A DNA stretch of 42,221 nucleotides from Planctomycetaceae bacterium (lineage in GTDB: Bacteria > Planctomycetota > Phycisphaerae > Phycisphaerales > UBA1924): the NCBI GenBank assembly GCA_021294835.1, contig JAJTDF010000018.1, positions 1-42,221 on the forward strand. The letters are read 5' to 3'. This document shows, one piece after another, positions 15,405 to 24,155 of the stretch. The notes beneath the pieces are model-generated. The model was not told the origin of the DNA and did not search any database. It worked only from the letters and a program-made list of their open reading frames with translations. The number at the start of each line of letters is the position of its first letter. Positions within the stretch are counted from its first letter, which is position 1. The position numbers and the translations under genes are program-made.

Positions 15405-17124
15405 ACACCACCATGTAGCGCAGGGCGTCGGCGAAGTGGTCGGGGCCGTCCTTCACCGGCGTCTGGCTGGTCAGCGAGCGGAAGCGGTAGCGGCCGAGCG
15501 CAGAGATGAGCCGCGGGCAGCGGGGGTGGATGAGCAGCCGGGGCGGCAGTTGTGGTGCCCCGGACTGTGGGCCCGGTGAAGCGCTGGCGGACTCCATGAG
15601 CAGGCGGACGCGGTCGATGCCCCGCAGGATGGCGAACTGGTCATCCTCGGGGAAGACGAACGGGATGCCCAGGCGTTGCTGCATCCGCTCGACGGTGGAG
15701 CCGGGGGCGGCGACGGTGTGCTGGCTGCAGGCGCGGTCGATGTACACCGTGGAGGGCGTGGGGAACGCGCCGGAGGCGAGGACCTGCACGTAGTGCTCGT
15801 CGGTGGTGCCGTTGTGGGCGTACTCGTGGGTGATGCGGACGTTCCAGCCGTCGGTCCACGCCCAGAGGATGACCGTCAGGCCGGCGAAGCCCGAGTCCAT
15901 GCCGGCGACGATGCGGACGTGGGACGGGGCGAGGTCGGCATCGGCGCTGACGTGCACGGCGGGGTCAAACGCGGGATAGACCGACAGCGAGCGGCTGGTT
16001 CGCAGGCAGAGCATCTCGGCCTCCCAAGTTGAAAGAGGCACGCGGGTGCGCATCAGGGGCAGATCCTCGGCGAGGACGTGCCCGGTGTGGTCGGGCGGGC
16101 GGTGCTTCAGGCGGCCCTGGCACCAGGTGACGACCACGCACGTCTCGCACGGCACGTGGGCCGGGCAGACGCCGGCGACATCAAGCACGCCCCACTTGAA
16201 GAGCGTGCGGGCGGTGAAGGGTGCCGCGGGGTCGGGCGCTGGCGATGGCTGCAGGATGGGGAGCGGGTGGCTGGGGGGTGCGGAGGATGTGGAGGGTGTG
16301 GGAGGTGTGGAAGTTTGCGTGCCGGCGGTGCGCTGGTGATCGGTCGTGTGGGCGGTGGAGATCAGGTCGTGCATCAGGCCGAAGGGGTTCTGCATGGTGG
16401 AGAGGGCGTGGATGGCGGGGCGGACGCGCTCGCCCCAGGGGCCGCGGAGCGGCAGGGATCGGGTGGTGAGCTGGGCGGCGTCCCAGAGTTCGGGCTTGAA
16501 GAGGTCGACCTCGTCGCAGTAGACCTTCTGCACGCGCACGCCCCGCACGGAGGTGTGCGACGCGGCCAGCACGTGGGCGAGCGAGCCGTTGGGCAGGGTG
16601 AGGCTGTGGAGCGTGAAGCGGGCGTCGGCCGGCGGCGCGGCGCTGCGGGCACGCTGGTAGCCGAGGCGTTCGGTGAGGTCGGCCAGGTGTTGGAACAGGC
16701 GGCGGGCCTGCTGCAGCGAGCCGCCGAGCAGGGCAAGGGTGATGCCGGGCTTGAAGTGCATGTCGAGCAGGGCTGCGAGTGCGGCGAGGAAGGTCTTGCC
16801 GCCTCCGCGGTTGGCCCAGACGACGCTGTCAACCGCCCAGCGGGCGCCGGAGGCGGGCGTGGTGTTGGTGTTCTGCACAGCGGCGGAGAAATCCACACCT
16901 TCGAAGAACGTGTGGACAAGAAAGGCGAAGGGCGCGGTGTGCCCGTCGATGAGTGGGTGGGTGCCGGGGTGGATGTGCAGGTGGGTGCGGATGAAGGCGA
17001 GCAGTTGCGCGGGCGTGCTCGGGACGGGGTGGGTGAGGGGTTGAGCGGCGGGTTCGGTGTTGTTGTTGTGATCGTCGGGGTCATCGCGGTTGGGGTGGTC
17101 GGCATGGGGCGGATCGCTGAGCAT
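15346..17124 (-). CDS. Terminase large-subunit-like ATPase/nuclease
   Basis: A 592-residue protein with both engines of a phage DNA-packaging motor. The Walker A is N-R-G-G-G-K-T (105-111) and the Walker B V-Y-C-D-E-V-D-L-F lies near 201-208. A cysteine cluster (C-P-x-H-x-P-C-x-x-C ... W-C) sits in the middle. The RNase H-like nuclease has acidic residues in G-M-D-S-G-F-A-G-L, V-Y-I-D-R-A-C-S and D-H-F-A-D-A-L-R-Y near the C-terminus. A GT-rich expansion around 16260-16320 encodes a Thr/Pro/Ser-rich linker between the domains. GGAG lies six bases before the ATG at 17122-17124. It is the last gene of a minus-strand run with HTH, ATPase and GNAT genes. No portal or capsid gene adjoins it. Confidence 0.82.
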   Translation of the reverse strand: MLSDPPHADHPNRDDPDDHNNNTEPAAQPLTHPVPSTPAQLLAFIRTHLHIHPGTHPLIDGHTAPFAFLVHTFFEGVDFSAAVQNTNTTPASGARWAVDSVVWANRGGGKTFLAALAALLDMHFKPGITLALLGGSLQQARRLFQHLADLTERLGYQRARSAAPPADARFTLHSLTLPNGSLAHVLAASHTSVRGVRVQKVYCDEVDLFKPELWDAAQLTTRSLPLRGPWGERVRPAIHALSTMQNPFGLMHDLISTAHTTDHQRTAGTQTSTPPTPSTSSAPPSHPLPILQPSPAPDPAAPFTARTLFKWGVLDVAGVCPAHVPCETCVVVTWCQGRLKHRPPDHTGHVLAEDLPLMRTRVPLSTWEAEMLCLRTSRSLSVYPAFDPAVHVSADADLAPSHVRIVAGMDSGFAGLTVILWAWTDGWNVRITHEYAHNGTTDEHYVQVLASGAFPTPSTVYIDRACSQHTVAAPGSTVERMQQRLGIPFVFPEDDQFAILRGIDRVRLLMESASASPGPQSGAPQLPPRLLIHPRCPRLISALGRYRFRSLTSQTPVKDGPDHFADALRYMVVCLKFVDPATAHRRISVQYL

Positions 17125-17180
17125 GGGGCGCTCCGGTTGCGTGGGGGGTGGGGGGGGTTGGGGTTGGGTGGTGTGTGCGT

Positions 17181-17906
17181 TCAGGCGGTGGTGTCGGCTG
17201 GTGGCAGCGGCGGCAGGCTGGGTTTGGGGGCGACGAAGACCGGCCGGTGGATGGGCGGGCGGTGGGCCAGGGCGTGCAGCAGCGTGAACAGCGGGGCGCG
17301 GGCGTAGGGGCGTGTGGCGCTGGAGGCGGCGGCCCAGGTTCGCAGCGCGCTCTCGAGCGTGGGGAGCACGCGGGGGGCCAGCAGGGCCGGGCAGGCGAGC
17401 AGGTGCAGCGGGATGTCGTGCTCGGCGAGGGCAGTGCGCAGCGCCTGGTCGTGCAGGGGCAGGGGCGTGGGGATGCGGGCGAAACCGGCGGCGAGGAACA
17501 GGGGCGAGAGCGAGCCCATGGCGGCGACGGCCTCGGTGAGCTCGGTGAGGGGTTGGCGGAGGTACGCCCGCAGCAGCGCGGTGGCGACGCCGGCGCCCCG
17601 GTACGCCGGGTGCACGATGACGCGCGAGACGGTGCGCAGCAGCGCGTTGGCGCGGGCGGCGGCGGTGGGGTTGTCAACCCCGGCGAAGAGCGCCGGCCAG
17701 GCACGCTGCCGCCAGGGGGCGTTGAGCACGGGGAATGAGACGGTGAGCACGGCGACGACGGTGCGGCGGTGGTCGTCATGCGCAGCAATGACGCGGGCGA
17801 GTGTGGCTGGCGGGTGGGGCAGGTAGTGGTACGGCGCCAGTTCGGCGAGCGCGTGCGGATCGGCATGGCTGAGGCGCAGTTGCAGATGGGGGAGGTTGAT
17901 CAGCAT
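17181..17906 (-). CDS. GNAT-family acetyltransferase-like protein
   Basis: A 241-residue protein. The acetyl-CoA-binding motif A of GNAT enzymes is seen as R-V-I-V-H-P-A-Y-R-G-A-G-V-A-T-A-L-L at residues 95-112. The C-terminal third, after about 175, is alanine/proline-rich. ATG 17904-17906 overlaps the end of the ATPase gene by 7 bases, so the two are coupled. In the family COG2401 an ABC-type ATPase is fused to an acetyltransferase domain; this pair looks like a split version of that architecture. The acetylated substrate is unknown. Confidence 0.7.
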   Translation of the reverse strand: MLINLPHLQLRLSHADPHALAELAPYHYLPHPPATLARVIAAHDDHRRTVVAVLTVSFPVLNAPWRQRAWPALFAGVDNPTAAARANALLRTVSRVIVHPAYRGAGVATALLRAYLRQPLTELTEAVAAMGSLSPLFLAAGFARIPTPLPLHDQALRTALAEHDIPLHLLACPALLAPRVLPTLESALRTWAAASSATRPYARAPLFTLLHALAHRPPIHRPVFVAPKPSLPPLPPADTTA

Positions 17907-18676
17907 GGGCGGGACCTTCCGTCTTGGGTGATGTGGATGTGCAGATCGGGCTTGAGGGCGGGGGCGATCTCTTCGCGGCCGGTTGCCAGCAGCACGCGGA
18001 CGGAGGTTGCCTGGGCGGGTGCGGTACGCCAGCGGGCCAGCGCTGCGCACAGCGAGAGGGCGGTGGGGGTATCGAGCGTGGAGGTGAACTCATCAGCAAC
18101 CAGCAGCACGGCGGTGGTGGGGGCGAGTTCGGCGGCGCGGTGGAGGGCCAGCGCAAGATCAAGCCTGGCGCGCTGGCCGACGGAGAGCATGCCGACGCGG
18201 GCGAGAACGGCGCGATGATCCGCCAGACCTGCCGAGGAGAGGCAGGCGAGCCAGGCGTGCAGATCGGGCGGGCCCAGATCGGCAACAAAGGCGTGGCGCG
18301 ATGGCCGGGCGGCGCCGGTGCGAACGACGGCGCAGGCACCTTTGGCCATGGCGCGGGCGATGGCGCAGCAGCGGGCCAGCAGGCGCGACTTGCCGCCCCC
18401 GGAGGGGCCGGTGATCAGCGTCAGCGTGCCGGGGTGCAGGTGGCGCAGCAGGGCGCGGGCGTGGCGCGAGGCGGGGGCGGGGAGTGTGGGTGGGGGACGC
18501 GGGGGCGCGTGTGTGACGTGGACGGTGGACGGTGTTGGCGGCGCGGGCGGTGTGGGCGCTGGCACGGTGCGCGAGGGCGGCGGCGTGATGATGCGGCCCT
18601 TGGCCGTCAGCGGCAGGCCGAGCAGGAGCGCGGCTTGCAGGTGGCGCACCGAGGGCGCGCGATCGTGAGCGGGCAT
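17900..18676 (-). CDS. ABC-type ATPase paired with the acetyltransferase
   Basis: A 258-residue soluble ATPase with Walker A G-P-S-G-G-G-K-S (90-97), an ABC signature-like L-S-V-G-Q-R (164-169) and Walker B V-L-L-V-A-D-E-F (190-197). There is no membrane domain, so it is not a transporter subunit by itself. Residues 30-70 are a proline-rich linker. An AAGGAGG ribosome-binding site lies six bases before the ATG at 18674-18676, which fixes the start. It overlaps the GNAT gene by 7 bases. The ATPase-GNAT-terminase order suggests a role in DNA packaging or its control; this is inference. Confidence 0.75.
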   Translation of the reverse strand: MPAHDRAPSVRHLQAALLLGLPLTAKGRIITPPPSRTVPAPTPPAPPTPSTVHVTHAPPRPPPTLPAPASRHARALLRHLHPGTLTLITGPSGGGKSRLLARCCAIARAMAKGACAVVRTGAARPSRHAFVADLGPPDLHAWLACLSSAGLADHRAVLARVGMLSVGQRARLDLALALHRAAELAPTTAVLLVADEFTSTLDTPTALSLCAALARWRTAPAQATSVRVLLATGREEIAPALKPDLHIHITQDGRSRPC

Positions 18677-18766
18677 GGGGGCCTCCTTGGGTGCGGGGGG
18701 TGGGGGGAGACGGGAGGTGTGGGGGCGGGCGTGTACGTGCGGGCGTGCGGGTGATGACGCGCGAGC

Positions 18767-19297
18767 TCAGGCGGCGTCGGCGGCGGGTGAGCCGTGTGTG
18801 GGAACGCTCGCGACCGATGGGCCGGTGCGCCTTGGCAGCAATGCCAGGATGGCGCGACGGTGCCGTCGCAGGGTGGCGATGGGCAGGTCCAGATCAGCAC
18901 TGGCCTGGGTGAGCGAGCGGCCGTGCAGGAACAACGCGCGGGCGCTGGGGCGAAGGTGGGCCGGCAGCGCCGGCAGCAGCGCAGCGACCAGCGCGAAGCG
19001 GGGCATGGCCAGGCGTTCAAGCAGGCGGGTGCAGCGGCGGCGCACCGCGTGCACGGAGCGGCCGGTCAGGCGGGCGAGTGCCGCGTGGCTGGTGCGCTGC
19101 AGCACGGCGGCGCGGAGCAGTGCCGCGTCCTCCGGCGGGAGCAGGTCGGCATGGGCGGTGACCAGGCGGCGGCGGGCGACCTGCCAGGCGGGGCGGCTGA
19201 TGCTGTAATGCGGGAGGGGCGCGGGGGGGCGGGCGGCAGCGGCGGACGAACCGGGGCGGGTGGAGACGGGGTGGGTGGAACCGGGGTGGCTGGACAT
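18767..19297 (-). CDS. Sigma-region-4-like regulator with two helix-turn-helix units
   Basis: A 176-residue protein with two successive helix-turn-helix-like segments: about residues 70-95 (H-A-A-L-A-R-L-T-G-R-S-V-H-A-V-R-R) and about 125-155 (S-L-T-Q-A-S-A-D-L-D-L-P-I-A-T-L-R-R-H). The second resembles sigma-70 region 4.2. There is no region 2, so it is unlikely to be a complete sigma factor. GAGGAGGG lies about 9 bases before the ATG at 19295-19297, fixing the start. As first gene of the minus-strand run ending in the terminase it may regulate that operon. Confidence 0.65.
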   Translation of the reverse strand: MSSHPGSTHPVSTRPGSSAAAARPPAPLPHYSISRPAWQVARRRLVTAHADLLPPEDAALLRAAVLQRTSHAALARLTGRSVHAVRRRCTRLLERLAMPRFALVAALLPALPAHLRPSARALFLHGRSLTQASADLDLPIATLRRHRRAILALLPRRTGPSVASVPTHGSPAADAA

Positions 19298-19539
19298 AGA
19301 ACGAACCCTCCTCTGGAACAACGGCCGATGTCAGAAACCAAACTCACACCGAACACAGAGATTGTGCAGGGAAGAACGGCCTTGAGCAAGGTCTTGTTCG
19401 GTGTACGGACGGTGGAAACTGACAGGACCGTGTCATCCCCCGATGTGGGGTATTGGCGGGAAGCAGGAGGGTTCAGCGACGGGTGCGGGTGGTTGGTCCG
19501 GGCAACCATCCCCCGGCGGGCGGGGCAAGGAGTGCGGCC

Positions 19540-20229
19540 ATGGACGGCACGCGGCACAGGACCAGCTGTGGGGCAGGAGTGTGGTCAGGTACGCGGTCGC
19601 GCGGGTTTGCTTCGCCCTGGCTGAGCGGGGTGGTGCTGATCGCCGGCGCAGCGCTGGTGGTGCTGGGCGGGTGGCGGCTGCATCGCGCCGAGGTGGAGAT
19701 GGCCAGCGCGCTGGCGACGGCGGCGCAGGCGGAGGCGAACGCGGGCGAGAAGGTGGTGGAAGTGGGGCGGATGCTCGAGGCGATGGACCTGGTGAGCGTG
19801 GTGCTGGGGGTGACGGTCCGCAGCGAGGCGATTGACAGCAGTTGGCGGGGGGAAGTGAGCGCACAGGTGAGCGTGCCGGCGAGGTTGTATTACGGCGTGG
19901 ACCTGAAGACCGCGCGGGTGGAGCGGCGCACGCTGGGCCCGGGCGTGGAGCAGTTTGTGGTGACGGTGGACCGGCCCAAGCGGCTGGCGGGGGAACTGGT
20001 GACGGGGCTGGAGAAGACGGACCTGACGCTGGGGTGGCTGCGGTTCCGCTCGCGTGCGGGCGAGTATTACCTGGGGGCGGCACGCAAGGGGCTGAGCGGG
20101 GCGCTGGATGCGCTGGTACTCAGTGCGCAGGACATGGCCAGCGTGGAGGAGCAGAGCCGCGAGCGGATCGTTTCGCTGGTGCGGATGGTGGCCGGTCGGG
20201 GGGCGCTGGTGGAGGTGGAGTGGAAGTGA
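19540..20229 (+). CDS. Membrane-anchored DUF4230-like protein
   Basis: A 229-residue protein with one N-terminal membrane segment (about residues 25-45), a coiled-coil-like alanine/glutamate region (about 47-75) and a C-terminal domain with Y-Y-G-V-D-L-K-T-A-R-V and V-T-V-D-R-P-K-R. This layout resembles DUF4230 proteins, which have no defined function. AAGGAG lies just upstream of the ATG at 19540-19542. It is divergent from the HTH gene across a 242-base region. Confidence 0.62.
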   Translation: MDGTRHRTSCGAGVWSGTRSRGFASPWLSGVVLIAGAALVVLGGWRLHRAEVEMASALATAAQAEANAGEKVVEVGRMLEAMDLVSVVLGVTVRSEAIDSSWRGEVSAQVSVPARLYYGVDLKTARVERRTLGPGVEQFVVTVDRPKRLAGELVTGLEKTDLTLGWLRFRSRAGEYYLGAARKGLSGALDALVLSAQDMASVEEQSRERIVSLVRMVAGRGALVEVEWK

Positions 20230-20247
20230 GGGGCGGCGTGTGCGTGG

Positions 20248-21333
20248 TCACTCGGGCAGGCTGATGCGGCGCAGGGCCTCGGGCACGGGGCCCTTCCAGG
20301 CGAAGGCGTGGGTGAAGCTGTTGGCCAGGCAGTGGCCCAGATGCTCCACGCCGATGACGTCGCGGACGAGCAGGTTCTCGTACTCGCCGGGCAGGCGGAC
20401 GTTGTGCAGGCCGGCGTTGTCGGTGCAGATGGCGATGGGCACGCCGGCATGGCGGCAGCGGTTGAAGACCTCGCGCAGGTCGGTGTAGTCGCCCAGCGTG
20501 CCGGTGCGCAGATAGGTGGTGGGGCAGACCTCCAGGCAGACGCCGGCCTTGGCCAGGCGGGGCAGAAGCCGCGGGAAACGCAGGGGAATCTGGATGCCGT
20601 GCCCGATGCGGTCCAGGTAAGGCAGCAGGCGGGGCTCGCAGCCGGCGGGGGTTTCGTACAGGTGGGCCGTGGTGCGGATGCCCAGCGAGCGGGCGAGGCG
20701 GAACAAGCGCACGAACTCGCCGGCGCGGGCCTTGTACGCCTCGTTGGGGCCGGCCAGATCCACCGCGCACACGTGCTTGCGGAGGTGGCGGTCGGCGGCC
20801 AGACGAACGATGGCCTGGTTGACCTCCAGCGGCAGGGCCGTGTGCATGCAGAGGATCTGGCTGAAGATCAGCGGGTAGCGGGGCTGGCTGGCGGCGGCGG
20901 CGGCGATGATCTCGATGACCGAACGCATCTGATCAATGCGGGCGGCCTGCGGGAGGGCCTCGTCGGTGCGGTTGTAGGGCGTGTGGCGGAGTTCCATGTA
21001 GGCGAGGTTGTCAAACAGATAGGCCCCGCGGACCAGGCGGGTGACGTAGTAGAACAGGTGCGGGTCGGCGGGCCGCTGGAGCGACTCGACGAGCTTGTGC
21101 ATCTTGAGGTAGTCGGCCAGATCGTGCCGCTTGCGGGTGAAGAAGCGTTCGAAGGCGGCGTAGGTGCAGTAGCGGCGGAGCAGGGGGTGCCGGTCGGCCT
21201 GCATGCGGGCGTAGAGGATGTTGGGGAGGATGGCCCCGCCCAGGTGCAGGTGGAGCTCGGCATACAGGCCGAAGTTGGGCGGGGCGGGGACGGCGGACTT
21301 GGCGGGCAGCGCAGCGGGCGAACGGCGGGGCAT
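20248..21333 (-). CDS. Adenosine deaminase-family hydrolase
   Basis: A 361-residue amidohydrolase-fold enzyme. Metal ligands appear in H-L-H-L-G-G near residue 27. A-H-L-Y-E-T supplies the later His and the catalytic Glu with the usual H-x-x-E spacing. R-I-G-H-G-I, V-C-P-T-T-Y and C-T-D-N-A-G-L follow. The family normally has D-D or D-x-P in the last motif; here it is D-N, so the substrate may differ from adenosine. The ATG at 21331-21333 gives the normal N-terminal length (about 20 residues before the first metal motif). The family deaminates purine nucleosides or related bases. Confidence 0.78.
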   Translation of the reverse strand: MPRRSPAALPAKSAVPAPPNFGLYAELHLHLGGAILPNILYARMQADRHPLLRRYCTYAAFERFFTRKRHDLADYLKMHKLVESLQRPADPHLFYYVTRLVRGAYLFDNLAYMELRHTPYNRTDEALPQAARIDQMRSVIEIIAAAAASQPRYPLIFSQILCMHTALPLEVNQAIVRLAADRHLRKHVCAVDLAGPNEAYKARAGEFVRLFRLARSLGIRTTAHLYETPAGCEPRLLPYLDRIGHGIQIPLRFPRLLPRLAKAGVCLEVCPTTYLRTGTLGDYTDLREVFNRCRHAGVPIAICTDNAGLHNVRLPGEYENLLVRDVIGVEHLGHCLANSFTHAFAWKGPVPEALRRISLPE

Positions 21334-21452
21334 TGGGCAGAGTATGGGCGGGCGGCGGCGAGCCGGGGGGATGAGGGCTGCCGGTGTGAGGGTTGGTGGA
21401 GCGGCCAACGATGGCGGCGTGGGATGAGGAAGGGGGGGCAGGAGCGGCGGCC

Positions 21453-22736
21453 ATGGACGGCGAAGCACGCGGAGACAGAGCGCAGATGGGCGGGGGTGCG
21501 CAGGCGGGTGCGCGCGGGGGTGTTGGCGCCTGGGCGGTGTGGCTGTGGCGCAGCAAGTGGGGGCTGCTGCGGCTGACGCTGGCGGGGGCGCTGGTGTGGG
21601 TGGTGGTCGCCGACAGCGGGGCGCGGGTGGCCCGGCGGGCGCTGGCGAGCTTGCCGGGGTACGACTTTGCCGCTGAGGTGCGGGCCTTGCGGGGCGAGGG
21701 GCGGCTGGGTGAGGCCCACACGCTGGCGCAGGCGTGGGCGGCCTCGGCCGGCGAGCGGGGGGCGGCCCAGGAAGCGGCCGAGGCGGTGGCGGCAGCCAGC
21801 GCCATTCGCGCCGAGCAGGAGAGCGTGTGGCGGAAGGTGACCGATGTGGGGCGGGGGGCGCTGACGGGCCGCGGGGAGACGCTGGCGGAGTTGCTGGGGG
21901 CGATCGGGGCGGACTTGTTTGTGGTGGGGGACGTGCGCGATCTGCTGATTCAAGGGACGCACCTGGCGATGGACGGCGAGGCCGACCCGGTGATCGTGGC
22001 GCTCTCGGGCGTGGGGCTGGCGACCACGGTGGTGCCCATGGTGGACTGGGGCCCGGCGGTGCTGAAGGTGGCGCGCAAGGCGGGGGCGATGGGGGCCGAC
22101 CTGGGTGCGGACATGGTGCGGCTGGCGCGCAGCGATGTGGACGGCATCCGCCGCGTGGCGCGGCAGGCTGGCGTGCTGGCGGCCCAGGCCTCGCCCGGGG
22201 GCGCGCTGCGGCTGTTGCGGCACGCCCGCAGCGCTGACGATGTGGCGATGCTGGCGGCGTTCGCTGAGAAGCACAGCGCGGGTGCCAAGGGCTTTGTGGC
22301 CTTGCATGTGACCGGTGAGGCGGGCGTGGACACGCTGCGGGCGGCGCGGCAGGCGGAGGTGGCGGCCCAAACGGGAGCCAGCGCGGGGGCAAGCGCAGCG
22401 GCGAAGGCCGGCGCCCGCGGGGCGGCCAGCGTGGCCGATGCCGAGCGGGTGGTGCTGGCGGCGGCGGAGAAGGGGCCGGCGGGGGCAGCGCTGCTGAAGC
22501 GCGGGGCGCTGGCGAAGATGATGCGGCCGCACCCGCTGATCGGGCTGGCCAAGGGGGTGTACAAGGGCACGGTGCCGGCGGCGATCACGCGGGCGCTGGA
22601 CTGGCTGGGGGATGCGTGGTGGTGGGCGTTGCCGGCGGCGGTGCTGTGGGCGGCGGCGGAGGTTGGTCTGCTGGCGGCGCGCCGGCCACGCGGTCGCGGG
22701 TTACGCTCGGGTGAGCAGAAAGGACGCAGCCAGTGA
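21453..22736 (+). CDS. Alanine-rich membrane protein of unknown function
   Basis: A 427-residue protein with a membrane segment near residues 30-55, a long alanine-rich helical middle, another hydrophobic stretch around 165-185 and a C-terminal membrane segment. The ATG at 21453 follows GGAG with a spacing of 8 bases. Alternatives at 21411 or 21486 cannot be excluded. Its stop overlaps the dxr GTG start (GTGA at 22733-22736), so it is translationally coupled to dxr. I do not recognise the family; the coupling alone does not show an isoprenoid role. Confidence 0.6.
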   Translation: MDGEARGDRAQMGGGAQAGARGGVGAWAVWLWRSKWGLLRLTLAGALVWVVVADSGARVARRALASLPGYDFAAEVRALRGEGRLGEAHTLAQAWAASAGERGAAQEAAEAVAAASAIRAEQESVWRKVTDVGRGALTGRGETLAELLGAIGADLFVVGDVRDLLIQGTHLAMDGEADPVIVALSGVGLATTVVPMVDWGPAVLKVARKAGAMGADLGADMVRLARSDVDGIRRVARQAGVLAAQASPGGALRLLRHARSADDVAMLAAFAEKHSAGAKGFVALHVTGEAGVDTLRAARQAEVAAQTGASAGASAAAKAGARGAASVADAERVVLAAAEKGPAGAALLKRGALAKMMRPHPLIGLAKGVYKGTVPAAITRALDWLGDAWWWALPAAVLWAAAEVGLLAARRPRGRGLRSGEQKGRSQ

Positions 22737-24076
22737 GCCAGTCGCGCCAGCCAACCCGGGTGATTCTGTTGGGCAGCACGGGGTCGATCGGCACCCAGAC
22801 GGTGGAGGTGATCGAGCACTTGCGCCGCCATGGCGAGCCCTTTGAGGTGGTCGGGCTGTGCGCCGGGGGCAGCAACCTGGGGCTGCTGGCCGAGCAGGCG
22901 GTGCGGCTGGGCGTGCCGGGGCACAAGGTGGCCATCGGGCGGGCGCCGGCGGGTGGGGGGGGCGGGAGCACGGAGTTGCCTGCGGAACTGCGCGGCGCAG
23001 TGTGTGGTGCGGGGGCGGCGGAGGCGCTGGTGCGCGAGACGCCGTGCGACGTGGTGGTGGCGGCGATGGTGGGGGCCAGCGGGCTGGGGGCGACTCTGGC
23101 GGCGGTGGAACTGGGGCGGCGGGTGGCGCTGGCGAACAAAGAGACGCTGGTGGCAGCGGGGGGGATCATCGTGCCCGCGGCGGAGAGGACCGGGGCGGTG
23201 CTGCTGCCGGTTGACAGCGAGCACTCGGCGGTGTGGCAGTGCTTGCAGGGGCGGCACGGCTCGGCGGCGGCGCGGGCAGGTTCGGCGGGGGCGTGTGTGC
23301 CGCCGATGCGGTGCGACGGCGAGGTGCGGCGTGTGATTCTGACCGCCAGCGGCGGCGCATTGCGGCACCTGAGCGCCGAGGCGGCGCGACGGGCGACGCC
23401 AGCGGAGGCGCTCAAGCACCCGACTTGGAGCATGGGCGCCAAGGTGACGATCGACTCGGCGAGCCTGACCAACAAGGCGTTTGAACTGATCGAGGCGCAC
23501 CACCTGTTCGGGCTTGAGCCTGAGCGGCTGGCGGTGGTGATCCACCCGCAGTCCCTGGTGCACTCGATGGTGGAGTTCGCTGACGGCAGCGTGATGGCGC
23601 AGATCAGCCCGCCGGACATGCGGCTGCCGATCCAGTACGCGTTGACGTTCCCGGCGCGGGTGGAGGGCATCGCGCGGCGGGTGGACTGGTTGGGGCTCGG
23701 GGGTGGGAACAACCCGATGGCGCGAATGGAGTTCAGCGTGCCGGAGGCGGGGCGGTACCCGGCGCTGGCGGCGGCCGAGCGGGTGATGCGCGTCGGCGGC
23801 ACCAGCGGGGCGATCTTCAACGGGGCCAGCGAGGTGGCGGTGGAGGCTTTTCTTGCAGCCGGGGGGGTTGGGGGGTCGGGGGGGTCGGGGGCGATGCGTT
23901 TCGGCGAGATGGCCGACGTGGCGTGCGCCGCGCTCGAGGGCGTGCCCGCCGGGCCGGCGCACAGCCTGGCCGATGTGCTGGCGGCGGACCGGGCGGCGCG
24001 GGAGTGGGCGCGGCAGTGGCTGGCGCGGGCGGGGTTTGGCGAGCAGGTGGGCGTCAGCAGCAGAGCGGCGCGGTGA
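22733..24076 (+). CDS. dxr: 1-deoxy-D-xylulose 5-phosphate reductoisomerase
   Basis: A 447-residue enzyme of the MEP isoprenoid pathway that converts DXP to MEP with NADPH. Landmarks are the nucleotide-binding G-S-T-G-S-I-G (14-20), A-N-K-E-T-L-V-A-A-G, P-V-D-S-E-H-S-A-V-W-Q, T-A-S-G-G, W-S-M-G-A-K-V-T-I-D-S-A-S-L-T-N-K and the late N-G-A-S-E metal-site segment. It is about 50 residues longer than usual because of three low-complexity inserts: a glycine run near residue 77, an alanine-rich loop near 180 and G-G-V-G-G-S-G-G-S-G near 377. It starts with GTG. All catalytic motifs appear intact. Confidence 0.93.
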   Translation: MSQSRQPTRVILLGSTGSIGTQTVEVIEHLRRHGEPFEVVGLCAGGSNLGLLAEQAVRLGVPGHKVAIGRAPAGGGGGSTELPAELRGAVCGAGAAEALVRETPCDVVVAAMVGASGLGATLAAVELGRRVALANKETLVAAGGIIVPAAERTGAVLLPVDSEHSAVWQCLQGRHGSAAARAGSAGACVPPMRCDGEVRRVILTASGGALRHLSAEAARRATPAEALKHPTWSMGAKVTIDSASLTNKAFELIEAHHLFGLEPERLAVVIHPQSLVHSMVEFADGSVMAQISPPDMRLPIQYALTFPARVEGIARRVDWLGLGGGNNPMARMEFSVPEAGRYPALAAAERVMRVGGTSGAIFNGASEVAVEAFLAAGGVGGSGGSGAMRFGEMADVACAALEGVPAGPAHSLADVLAADRAAREWARQWLARAGFGEQVGVSSRAAR

Positions 24077-24155
24077 GCGGGGCCGGGCGCTGCCCTGCGC
24101 GTGGGCGCGGAGCGCTACGCCGAGGAGCACATGCAGTTGCGGCTGTGAGTTGCTT

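Noticed and set aside
19531..21470. Shared sequence GCGGCCATGGACGGC at the starts of two plus-strand genes (19540 and 21453)
   Set aside because: Only about 15 bases of identity around a start codon in GC-rich DNA; could be chance or a small dispersed repeat, no further support.
24084..24146. Short coding-like fragment after the dxr stop (ends R-Y-A-E-E-H-M-Q-L-R-L then TGA)
   Set aside because: Too short, no start codon with a ribosome-binding site, and dxr already has a normal C-terminus.
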